NCBI GenBank assembly: GCA_947089145.1
Contig: CAMUJH010000032.1
Span: forward strand, 1-46,820
DNA length: 46,820 nucleotides
Source: an uncultured Hungatella sp.
GTDB taxonomy: Bacteria > Bacillota > Clostridia > Lachnospirales > Lachnospiraceae
Direction: 5' to 3'
The position numbers were made by a program, and so were the translations under genes. The stretch's first letter is position 1, and every line of letters starts with the position of its first letter. The notes beneath the pieces are model-generated. The model worked only from the letters and a program-made list of their open reading frames with translations. It was not told where the DNA came from and did not search any database. This document shows, piece after piece, positions 37,862 to 45,089 of this stretch.

Positions 37862-38491
37862 CTATTTCCGAACCACGCTGATCCGCTCCTGAATATGCCC
37901 GCCTTTTACGATCTCATCTATCATGGCAACGGCATAATCCGCGTAACTGATGATGCTCTCGCCCTTTTCATTCAGCGTCAGCTCCTCTCCTCCAAGGATA
38001 TATTCGCCGCTGCGCTCGCCTTCTGCCTGGAAATCCCCTGCCGGGCTTAAGTAAGTCCACTTCACATCGTTCCTCTGCCGAAGTTCAAAAAGAGCCTTTG
38101 CCATTGCGGCTGCAAGGGGCTTGAACATATCCGGAAAATCCGGGCCGTCGGCAACGCAGGCTGTATGCTCCGGATTCACATACAGGCTTCCCGCACCGCC
38201 AACTACCAGCAGACGCGTCTTTGTACCGGACAGCGCATCACACAGAACCTTCAGGGACGAGCTGTGCAGAGGGAGCGTATCCTCCGTCCATGCTCCAAAT
38301 GCGTCGACCACCGCGTCAAAACCTTTCAGGTCTTCTGCCGTAATGTCCAGCACATCCCTGCTTATGGACTTAGGCGCCGCTGATCTATTCTCTCCCCGTA
38401 CAATTGCCGTGACATCAAGCCCCCGCTGCACCGCTTCCTTTGTGATCAACTGTCCTGCTTTTCCATTTGCGCATACTACCGCAATCTTCAT
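37862..38491 (-). CDS. NAD(P)H-binding protein (YwnB-like)
   Basis: 209 residues of an atypical short-chain dehydrogenase/NmrA-like Rossmann protein. The start MKIAVVCANGKAGQLITKEA has the GxxGxxG-like nucleotide loop, then RGLDVTAIVRGENRSA, FDAVVDAFGAWTEDT and RLLVVGGAGSLYVNPEH. Known relatives (B. subtilis YwnB) pair with an Rrf2 regulator (YwnA) and may be quinone or flavin reductases or redox sensors. Its promoter region holds two copies of the same 23-bp operator found ahead of the Rrf2 gene, so the pair is a small regulon. Confidence 0.88.
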   Translation of the reverse strand: MKIAVVCANGKAGQLITKEAVQRGLDVTAIVRGENRSAAPKSISRDVLDITAEDLKGFDAVVDAFGAWTEDTLPLHSSSLKVLCDALSGTKTRLLVVGGAGSLYVNPEHTACVADGPDFPDMFKPLAAAMAKALFELRQRNDVKWTYLSPAGDFQAEGERSGEYILGGEELTLNEKGESIISYADYAVAMIDEIVKGGHIQERISVVRK

Positions 38492-38520
38492 AATAAATAC
38501 CTGCCTTTCTCCATTTGTTT

Positions 38521-38543
38521 GTTGTAATCATTTTTATTACAAC
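38521..38543. promoter_or_regulatory. Rrf2 operator A
   Basis: Perfect palindrome GTTGTAAT-N7-ATTACAAC, just downstream of the -10 box of the ywnB-like gene (near the transcript start). Confidence 0.75.
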
Positions 38544-38546
38544 TAG

Positions 38547-38575
38547 ATATTATCATGCATTTGTTGTAATGTCAA
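38547..38575 (-). promoter_or_regulatory. Promoter of the ywnB-like gene
   Basis: On the minus strand TTGACA (38575-38570), a 17-bp spacer and TAATAT (38552-38547). Operator B overlaps its -35 box. Confidence 0.75.
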
Positions 38576-38585
38576 TAGTTACAAT
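38563..38585. promoter_or_regulatory. Rrf2 operator B
   Basis: GTTGTAAT-GTCAATA-GTTACAAT, 23 bp, overlapping the -35 of the ywnB-like promoter. It matches operator A in both arms with two changes. Confidence 0.7.
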
Positions 38586-38642
38586 AAATTTCCTAAAAAA
38601 ATCTGAGGCTCTGAAAAAATGCCCCCAAGCCCCAGATTCCGA

Positions 38643-39080
38643 TTACTTTAAATCAATTAATTCTTTTGTGTCCTTCCGGATATCTTCCAGAGTGATGGAA
38701 GACAGCTGGTCCTCCATCGCCTTTTGCACCCGCATCAGCTTGTCATCCAGAATCCCATGGATATTCTTCCCCACCGGACAGTCTGTATTCGGGTTCTCAT
38801 GAAAGTGAAACAATTCTCCGTTTTCAATACATTCAACCGCATTATAGATATCCAGGAAAGAAATCTCATTTAAAGGCCTGGGGATAGAAGCCCCTCCAGA
38901 ACCCCTGGCCACCTCCACAAGCCCCGCCGCCTTTAACTGCCCCAGTATCTTACGGATAATCACCGGATTTACATTGGTGCTGGCCGCCAGAAAATCACTT
39001 GTCACTTTATAATCATCTTTAAACACATCTATGCAGGCAAAAATATGGACTGCCAAAGTAAATCTGCTTGAAATCTGCAT
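38643..39080 (-). CDS. Rrf2-family regulator (YwnA-like)
   Basis: 145 residues. The N-terminal Rrf2 winged helix (about 1-80) includes QISSRFTLAVHIFACIDVF, SDFLAASTNVNPVIIRKILG and LKAAGLVEVARGSGGASIPR. The C-terminal helix has a single Cys in NTDCPVGKNIHG rather than the three-Cys iron-sulfur site of IscR/NsrR, so it probably senses by a thiol or ligand and not by a [2Fe-2S] cluster (inference). AGAGGTG precedes ATG 39080. Operator C overlaps its -35, so autorepression is likely. Confidence 0.9.
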   Translation of the reverse strand: MQISSRFTLAVHIFACIDVFKDDYKVTSDFLAASTNVNPVIIRKILGQLKAAGLVEVARGSGGASIPRPLNEISFLDIYNAVECIENGELFHFHENPNTDCPVGKNIHGILDDKLMRVQKAMEDQLSSITLEDIRKDTKELIDLK

Positions 39081-39107
39081 TCAATGACACCTCTCTTTCC
39101 TCCTGCT

Positions 39108-39136
39108 ATTTTATCCCCTCCTTGTTGTAATGTCAA
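39108..39136 (-). promoter_or_regulatory. Promoter of the Rrf2 gene
   Basis: On the minus strand TTGACA (39136-39131), a 17-bp spacer and TAAAAT (39113-39108). The -35 lies inside operator C. Confidence 0.75.
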
Positions 39137-39146
39137 TAATTACATT
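39124..39146. promoter_or_regulatory. Rrf2 operator C
   Basis: GTTGTAAT-GTCAATA-ATTACATT, 23 bp, the third copy. The left arm and the 7-nt spacer are identical to operator B. Confidence 0.7.
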
Positions 39147-39334
39147 GTTTTTCCCGCAATCTTTGCCCAATCTCACTGATCGAAGCAAGTCGTTTCCCTT
39201 TTACGGAAAAAAATACCAGGCAGGGCCGGGATTTTAAAAGAAGTTTGAAACCCGGTTTCAAAAGCGTCCCGAAATATTGAAAGATCATAAAGATGCTCCT
39301 ATACTGATTTCCATAATACGACAGGAGGATTAAG

Positions 39335-39478
39335 TTATGGAAATGTTACAATTCCCTGAAAAATTTTTGTAGGACAGCACGGTGGCGGCAAATCAGTTTT
39401 GCCCTTAAAACGGATATCGTTAATCAGGACAATCTTCTCGCCATTTAGGCCAACAATAATATTTAGGTTTCTATCCAT
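39335..39478 (-). CDS. Truncated small ORF at a rearrangement junction
   Basis: 47 codons: MDRNLNIIVGLNGEKIVLIN, then DIRFKGKTDLPPPCCPTKIF and a short end. The first 28 residues look like the start of small mobile-element proteins, while the Pro/Cys-rich end looks like out-of-frame junction sequence. An 11-codon plus-strand frame (MEMLQFPEKFL, 39337-39372) with a perfect AGGAGG site lies antisense to its 3' end; it appears to be the first codons of a deleted gene. Both are probably relics of the same deletion. Confidence 0.4.
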   Translation of the reverse strand: MDRNLNIIVGLNGEKIVLINDIRFKGKTDLPPPCCPTKIFQGIVTFP

Positions 39479-39500
39479 GGTGCCCTACTTTCTTTTCAGT

Positions 39501-40127
39501 TTAAAACATCTTATTTCGTGCACATTTTTCAAATATCTGTTTCTGTATTTTCAAATAATGTTGTAATTCGTCTATTTCATCATGCTCTTTTATATCTTCT
39601 TCCTGTATTTCAAATGAATTTGTTTCTGCAAATTTCATCGTATAGTCTCTTACCATGCCAAGTAAAAGACTAATATTTTCGGCAGAAAATGTTATGGTAA
39701 TTGTTTCTTTCTCTTGATTCCTTTTTATTTCTTCTAACGCTGTCATAACTTTATCAATTTTTTCCTCACTAACAGCTCCCATTTTAATCGAATCTACATA
39801 TTCAGCAAATGATTCGTTAAAATCAGCCACACACTTCGGAATCCGTTCTTCTTTGTTTTTCTTATTTTTAACCACATCATAAATAACCCCTGCTGCTATT
39901 GCTGCAATCGCAGTTCCAATGATAAAATATTTATTCTTTTTTGCAAATTGAACAATCGTACTTTCCCCGGCACTATTATCTGCCTCTGGTATAGAAACTT
40001 CCTCCAGATGTTTCACAATATGTCCTGCCCTATCTCGAATAATACCGCCAAACCGTAATAATGCACCTGCATCAATTCCTGCTTGTATTTACTGTGGTAT
40101 TTCAAATGCAATCTGTGTTATTGCCAT
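39501..40127 (-). pseudogene. Membrane protein of unknown family, nonsense mutation at codon 13
   Basis: The ATG at 40127 has a strong GGGGAG site and reads MAITQIAFEIPQ, then TAA (40091-40089), then continues in the same frame IQAGIDAGALLRFGGIIRDR, AGHIVKHLEEVSIPEADNSA to the end at 39501. One membrane helix (YFIIGTAIAAIAAGVIYDVV) sits in the middle; the C-terminal half is helical and acidic. A GTG at 40016 gives a 171-residue product but lacks a ribosome site and loses the conserved-looking N-terminus. Apart from one base the gene is whole, so the stop is recent or an error. Family not recognised; it lies beside prophage genes. Confidence 0.65.
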
Positions 40128-40176
40128 AGCCCTACTCCCCTTTTCATATGCAAATCTCAATAATGAACTTGAAAAA

Positions 40177-40734
40177 TTATCCCTCTATTTTTCGATAAAT
40201 GATTTCATTTTTCTTTGTAACTTCCAGCTGCAATATATCCCCGTCTCTTATCTCCAATTTATCCAATACCCATTTAGGGATACAAATTTGTCCTCCACTA
40301 AATACCGTACATGATTTAGAAAGCAGCGACTCTCTCGTCACATTCGGTATCAACCCCTTGTCAATCGCATTATAAATCGTATTCGGGGACTGTGGTACAT
40401 CGGGAAATCCCCTATCATCTTCCGCCAGCAAATCAACTATCTTCTCAGGGCTTAAATATTCTTCCAGAATCAAACCAGAAATATATTCTGCCAAATCCTT
40501 ATTAGAAAGTTTACATTCTGGCTGCCCCTTTTTCTTTAGCCTTCCCTCATACATTGACTGTGCATAGTACGGATCATACCCGCCCTCCATGCCGCCTCTC
40601 TCAATTTCCCGGTACACAGCGGAACGGTGAACCCCTAAAGCATTTGCCACTTCAAGAATACTGCATCCTGAATCAAGCATTTCCCTTAATTTCAATCTCT
40701 GCTGTAAATCCATATGTTTAAAGGACTTTCCCAT
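40177..40734 (-). CDS. IS30-type HTH fused to an AbrB-like domain (putative regulator)
   Basis: About 185 residues from ATG 40734. The N-terminal two-thirds follow the IS30 transposase DNA-binding region: MDLQQRLKLREMLDSGCSIL, EVANALGVHRSAVYREIERG, KKKGQPECKLSNKDLAEYIS, then EEYLSPEKIVDLLAEDD and SPNTIYNAIDKGLI, where the DDE core would start. Instead the frame ends in an AbrB/SpoVT-like swapped hairpin: VFSGGQICIPKWVLDKLEIR, then DGDILQLEVTKKNEIIYRKI. No catalytic residues remain, so it is probably a DNA-binding regulator and not a transposase. It has its own consensus-like promoter. It could also be a known but uncharacterised mobile-element protein type. Confidence 0.75.
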   Translation of the reverse strand: MGKSFKHMDLQQRLKLREMLDSGCSILEVANALGVHRSAVYREIERGGMEGGYDPYYAQSMYEGRLKKKGQPECKLSNKDLAEYISGLILEEYLSPEKIVDLLAEDDRGFPDVPQSPNTIYNAIDKGLIPNVTRESLLSKSCTVFSGGQICIPKWVLDKLEIRDGDILQLEVTKKNEIIYRKIEG

Positions 40735-40811
40735 AATCCACACCCTACCCTAATCCGCATTCGGTTTATTATTGCACCCACTTCTGAAAAAGCAGCCTTC
40801 CCCCACTACTA

Positions 40812-40840
40812 AGTATACCAGAAAAAGGATGCCCCCACAA
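40812..40840 (-). promoter_or_regulatory. Promoter of the IS30-HTH/AbrB gene
   Basis: On the minus strand TTGTGG (40840-40835), a 17-bp spacer and TATACT (40817-40812), 78 bp upstream of the ATG. Confidence 0.55.
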
Positions 40841-40851
40841 TCCGAACACGC

Positions 40852-41061
40852 TCAAAAATTGTCGAAATGCGCCTGCGTAGCCAATTCCACATACGCCTCT
40901 AGACACCCATCATTCCGGCTCTCCACATACATATCATTCACCATCCTGATAGTAAGCAGATCCAGATCCCGGATAAAAAGCCCCAGCTGCACGCACCTAA
41001 GCAGGAACAGCGGCGTTGTCATTGGCCGGTCTGTTGGGCGAAGTTTTTTTAGCCTCCGCAT
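40852..41061 (-). CDS. Phage tail assembly chaperone, second part (T-like)
   Basis: About 69 residues: RPTDRPMTTPLFLLRCVQLG, then LFIRDLDLLTIRMVNDMYVE, ending ELATQAHFDNF. This is the usual C-terminal extension of siphophage tail assembly chaperones, normally made by ribosomal frameshifting from the preceding G-like gene. An A7 run followed by C lies at the expected slip point. Here both pieces sit in the same frame separated by two TGA codons, so the arrangement is altered, and the piece may not be expressed. Prophage remnant. Confidence 0.65.
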   Translation of the reverse strand: MRRLKKLRPTDRPMTTPLFLLRCVQLGLFIRDLDLLTIRMVNDMYVESRNDGCLEAYVELATQAHFDNF

Positions 41062-41073
41062 CCGTCTTCACAT

Positions 41074-41394
41074 TCAGCCCCACAGCTCGATCAGCTTCGG
41101 CAGCACCTGGTAAATGGAGAACGTCCCGAACCCGTCCAGCCATTCCTCCGGCGTATCCGGGATAGACCCGTCCGCGTGCTTCGCCATCACATAAGCGATA
41201 TTCTCAAACATTTCCAGCGAGAACAAGTCCAGATTGGAGTTCCCCTCATCCTCCTTCCCCACCGCCTTCTCCAACGCGCTCAGATCCTTATAGATATCCC
41301 TCTGGAACTTCAACCGGCAAATCCGGGGAATGGCGGCGGAAGTGCGGAACGCCACTTCCCGCCCGTCAATCTCAATCATCTTCGTCATGCTCAT
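41074..41394 (-). CDS. Phage tail assembly chaperone, first part (G-like)
   Basis: 106 residues: MTKMIEIDGREVAFRTSAAI, PRICRLKFQRDIYKDLSALE, SLEMFENIAYVMAKHADGSI and QVLPKLIELWG-stop. This is a TP901/phi13-type tail chaperone, which controls tape-measure folding during tail assembly. The normal tail end (LNVKTDAEAKK) is present but one base out of frame after a GGGG run, so a single-base loss probably truncated it. It lies directly downstream of the major tail protein gene, in normal phage order. Confidence 0.75.
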   Translation of the reverse strand: MSMTKMIEIDGREVAFRTSAAIPRICRLKFQRDIYKDLSALEKAVGKEDEGNSNLDLFSLEMFENIAYVMAKHADGSIPDTPEEWLDGFGTFSIYQVLPKLIELWG

Positions 41395-41402
41395 ACCGTT
41401 TC

Positions 41403-41852
41403 TTACTCCCCATTTCCATTTTCCGGCGCAACCGCAGGCATATACATCACCGCATACCAGCCCTCATAGACCGCCGCATCCGTGGTATCCCCAGTCTTCG
41501 CCTTCACCATGCCGCCCGGCAGCGGTGTTGCCTTAACCGTAAGCGTCTCCATCTGCACCTCCCGGCTCTCCTCATTGGTCTTCCCCTCAATGCCAGGCCT
41601 GGAAGCCGAGCAGTTATACAGCACATGCCGAATATGCCGCTGGTCGCCGTCAAACTCAAACAGCAGCGCAAAGGAAGAAAGCTCCACCTCCGCATTCTCG
41701 ATCAGCACGCCCTTATCATCCAGCTTCTCCCCCAGCGCATCCGTCCGGAAAGACTCCGGTATCATGGCCAGTTCCAGAGCCCCGTTATACCCCATGTTGT
41801 TATTGATCACATAATACGCCATCCCGTCCGCATAGAAATTCTCCGGCTCCCC
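41403..41852 (-). pseudogene. Phage major tail protein, 5'-truncated
   Basis: The frame reads GEPENFYADGMAYYVINNNM, GYNGALELAMIPESFRTDAL and later RHIRHVLYNCSASRPGIEGK, ending in PAVAPENGNGE. This is the C-terminal three-quarters of a phi13/TP901-type major tail tube protein (usually about 190-200 residues). The 5' end is replaced at 41852/41853 by a group II intron reverse-transcriptase gene. ATG 41822 gives a 139-residue product, but no ribosome site supports it. Confidence 0.75.
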
Positions 41853-42439
41853 GTATTAAAGAATCTCTCTAAATCCATGCTCACCACATACACATATCCC
41901 TCGTCTGCGTTCCTCTTACAGGCTTTTAGTGCGTCATGCTGGCTTCTTCCCGGCCTGAACCCATAACTGTTCTCTAAAAACTGTGGTTCGAACAGCGGCG
42001 TCAGTTCCTGGGTAATTGCCTGCTGGATTAGGCGGTCTACAACTGTGGGCATTCCTAATTTTCTGACCCTGCCTTTCTCTTCCTTGGGTATCTCTGCCCT
42101 GCGGACTGGGTTGGGTTTATATTTTTCCTCCCTTATCTCCCGGATTATTTCGCTCTGGTTCTCTTTCAGGTAGGGCAGAAGTCCATCCACCTGCATCCCG
42201 TCAATCCCACCTCTGCCTTTGTTTGATTTCACTCTTTTGTACGCTTTGTTTAAGTTGTCTTTCCGCAAAATCAATTCCTGTAGATTGTCTGTCCAAAAGT
42301 CCGTGATGATGTCGTTGTTTTCAGTAATCCGCTGATAGACGGACACTTCTGCATGCTCTTTCTGTTCCGCAGATGCCATTTGCAGATAGTCCTCCATATG
42401 AAGTTGTCTGTCCTTGAACCCATCTTTGGTTACATTCAT
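41853..42439 (-). pseudogene. Group II intron reverse transcriptase/maturase, N-terminal part
   Basis: MNVTKDGFKDRQLHMEDYLQ, then NLNKAYKRVKSNKGRGGIDG, EIPKEEKGRVRKLGMPTVVD, SYGFRPGRSQHDALKACKRN and YVVSMDLERFFNT. These are the RT-0 to RT-3 blocks of an LtrA-like intron protein (about 420-600 residues when whole). It is cut at the RT-3 Asp, directly joined to the phage tail gene; the fused frame continues GSRRISMRTGWRIM to a stop at 41807. The YADD block, the X domain and the 3' intron RNA are lost. A strong AGGAGA-type site precedes the ATG. Confidence 0.88.
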
Positions 42440-42535
42440 TTACTTACATCTCCTATTGCTCAGCCCTTCCCGTTGTGCTTGCAATCACTACGGTGTCGGG
42501 TAAGAGATTGACTTTACAGTCAAGCCCTCCCCAAA

Positions 42536-42569
42536 GAACGGAACGTGCAGCTTTCACCGCATTCCGCTC
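42536..42569 (-). ncRNA. Group II intron domain V
   Basis: A 34-nt hairpin beginning GAGCGGAATGCGGTGAAAGC and ending CGTTCCGTTC. It contains the AGC catalytic triad near the 5' side, the GAAA tetraloop and the expected length, just downstream of the intron-protein gene. Confidence 0.8.
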
Positions 42570-42575
42570 ACGCAT

Positions 42576-43900
42576 CTATAACGCATAATAACCTATCTGC
42601 GCAGCTCGATTGGAACATATAGCCTTCTTCCTATCCAGGCGGTGTTTCTTTGCCCTGTACTCAAAATATCCAGGCTCAAGGAATGGATTCTTATCCAATG
42701 CCATCTGTCCTTTCCGTTCAATCGGCATATCCATCATCAGAAACAAGATGTTTTTATCTGACATAAATGTCCACTTCCTGCCCTTATGTGTTTTCCAATA
42801 TTTTCTGACAATCCAGCCTTTACTCTTGTTTGAGTGCCGCCGTTTTGACCATTTCCACAGCATTTCCCAGATACGGTGGTCTATTGTGCCAAAACTTCTT
42901 TTCGCACATGTGGAGTGATGGTAATTCGCCCATCCGACTATAACTTCATTCAGTTTGCGAATCAATGTTTCCTGCGTCGCCGCCTGGTTATCCTTAATCA
43001 CTCCGCTGATTTTCTTCGTGATTTTGCTCATGGATTTATGGGACGGCTTGATAATCAGCTTTCCTTTGAATTTGCGGAAGTTCCATCCCAGAAAATCAAA
43101 CCCATCATTGATGTGGGTAATCACTGTTTTCTCCGTCGATAAAATCAGCCCTCTTTGTTCCAGGAATTTTTCTATCATCTTTTTGATTTCTTCCAGCATT
43201 CCTTTATCGGATGCCGTGACAATAAAATCATCTGCAAACCTTACCATGTGGACTTTATGGTTATTGTATTTGACGTTGAATGTCTTCTTAACCCTGCTAC
43301 GCCAGTACACATTAAGTATCATAGGTTCCATCCCATCCAATACCATGTTTGCATAGGTTGGCGATATGACCCCTCCCTGCGGAGAACCTTCTGCGGTTGG
43401 GAGCAGCCGGCCTTTTTCGATATATCCGCATTTCATAAATTCCTTTAGTATGCGCCTGTCTGCCGGGATATTTTCAAGCATCCATTGATGACTGATTTTA
43501 TCAAAACAGCTTTTTATGTCACCTTCTAATGTCCATTGCGGAGAATCTTTCCTGCTGAGTACGCTGAACGCGTATTCCCTCGCATCCTCTGGGCTTCTGT
43601 ACTTCCAGAACCCGAATGAGATCCTGTCTGCCGTTGTTTCTGCCACCGGTTCTAATGCCAGAAGCTGTAGTGCCTGCATTGCCCTGTCAAACATAGTCGG
43701 GATTCCTAACGGCCTTTTCTCTTTCTTCCCATACTTCTCAATGTATATCCGTCTCAATGGTCTGGCATGGTATGTTTTACAATCCAGCCTTCTGGCCGCC
43801 TCCATTTTTGTTCCAATGTTGCTTTTACAATCCGAACCTGTAGCCTGTTAACCTGTTCCTCTGCTTTCTCCCAATCAATCTGGTTCCACTGAAGCTTCAT
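42576..43900 (-). pseudogene. Group II intron-encoded protein, internal deletion
   Basis: The start ATG 43900 reads MKLQWNQIDWEKAEEQVNRL, QVRIVKATLEQKWR and then jumps, out of frame, to MEAARRLDCKTYHARPLRRI at 43805; about 60 residues covering RT-0/RT-1 are missing. The rest is good: RPLGIPTMFDRAMQALQLLA, EGDIKSCFDKISHQWM, GSPQGGVISPTYANMVLDGM, and VRFADDFIVTASD (catalytic FADD). The maturase X domain includes GWANYHHSTCAKRSFGTIDH. The C-terminal HNH endonuclease is cut off (ends AAQIGYYAL). Not a functional retroelement protein. Confidence 0.88.
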
Positions 43901-44463
43901 GTCTGTATTGTCCTCACTGCTGTGTCATTGAACGTGATACATTCGCAGTTTCCAGTCTCTTCATGTAATCGATACGCGTTGAAAGCCTGCTCCCTTTCGG
44001 GCAGGGCAAATCTTGAACCCTTATCCTCTGCATTGCACAAAGGCCTTCGCTTTTTCCAACATCCTCTGCCTTCTGCACGTTGTACCTTTCTTGCGATTGG
44101 CCTACCCGTCAGGGAGTGCATAAGGTTTACCTTGTTCCGCCACTTAAATAATCACGACATGTTTAGGTTCTGTCTATAGGCCGGGAGTTCTCTGTCCGTT
44201 TGGCACAGCACCATAGTAATTACTGTGTCCCCGACTCCGCACCTTTTTGGTCAAGGTGTATCATCCACTTTCACCTTTCATCAGACTGACGACCCTTGCA
44301 GCAGTTCACATTTGTTAACCATGCATGCCTTTTCTTGGCAATAGGGCAAATGTGGCTTCTGCCTTTCTCATGTTGTTCCGCTGCTCCGCACCTTTCATCG
44401 CTTACTTGGCGCTATGCGGTAGGAATACTACAAACGGAAGTAGTAGATACGAGGTGACGAATT

Positions 44464-44829
44464 ATGCCGGTTGACAAGATAAAATATTTGGGTGCTTGTA
44501 TCCGCACCGCAAGAAAACATTGTGGGCTGACCCAGCAGGAACTGGCGGATCAGTCCGGTGTATCCGTGAAAACCATCAGGAATATTGAAACAGGGAAGAT
44601 GAATCCCTCCTATGAGATTCTTTTTCCCATCATCAACCGCCTGGGGCTGTCCACAAGTGATTTGTTTAATGTATCCCCAGACGAGCAGGAGGAAGAAATC
44701 CAGCGCTTCATTGGAAAGTTCAGGGCCTGCAACCGGACAAACCAGCTTATCCTTTTGGGGACTTTGGATTATCTGGCAGAGCAGTTATTGGCTGTCCAGA
44801 ATAAATCCAATTTAAAAAGCATGGAGTAA
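44464..44829 (+). CDS. XRE-family (Cro/CI-like) regulator
   Basis: 121 residues with GAGGTGA 8 nt upstream. An N-terminal HTH_3 motif, ACIRTARKHCGLTQQELADQ then SGVSVKTIRNIETGKMNPSY, is followed by a helical C-terminal region (EEEIQRFIGKFRACNRTNQL) that probably dimerises. It is typical of regulators at the edge of mobile elements or prophages. It lies next to the intron/prophage debris and is intact. Target unknown. Confidence 0.88.
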   Translation: MPVDKIKYLGACIRTARKHCGLTQQELADQSGVSVKTIRNIETGKMNPSYEILFPIINRLGLSTSDLFNVSPDEQEEEIQRFIGKFRACNRTNQLILLGTLDYLAEQLLAVQNKSNLKSME

Positions 44830-44846
44830 ATCAATTTTTTAAACAA

Positions 44847-44889
44847 AAAAGAATCGGCCAGACAAAAAACCATGTCGCCCGATTCTTTT
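44847..44889. terminator. Bidirectional terminator
   Basis: Perfect outer arms AAAAGAATCGG and CCGATTCTTTT with partly paired inner bases and A/T runs on both sides. It lies between the XRE gene and the minus-strand unit at 45090. Confidence 0.75.
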
Positions 44890-45089
44890 CAAGTTAAATT
44901 AAAATGTGTTTTAATCTCTCAGGTTTGGATTCTTTACCATTTCATATAAATATTTCCATAGGGATACCTAAAGAGATATTTTTTACGCAGGGAAACTGCC
45001 TTCCATTTCCCGATACGTGGCAGCTTACCCATCCTTATTTTGTAGCAAGGTCTTTTCTTTTATCAATTTACGGATAGTGGTGGTACAGA

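Larger units (their letters stand above)
42497..44391 (-). mobile_element. Second group II intron, defective
   Basis: A GTGCGG 5'-type end lies at 44391-44386, then about 490 nt of structured, GC-richer RNA without a gene, the intron-protein gene (43900-42576), a canonical 34-nt domain V (42569-42536) and a domain VI-like hairpin ending near 42497. The 5' and 3' boundaries are estimates. Directly downstream begins the leader of the other intron protein (42439), so this intron may have inserted into the first one. The intron protein is broken, so any mobility would need a helper in trans. Confidence 0.65.

Noticed and set aside
41061-41074. Active programmed frameshift in the tail chaperone genes
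   Set aside because: The present frames do not fit a simple -1 slip at the A run, and the locus is in a decayed prophage, so it is listed as altered and not as functional recoding.
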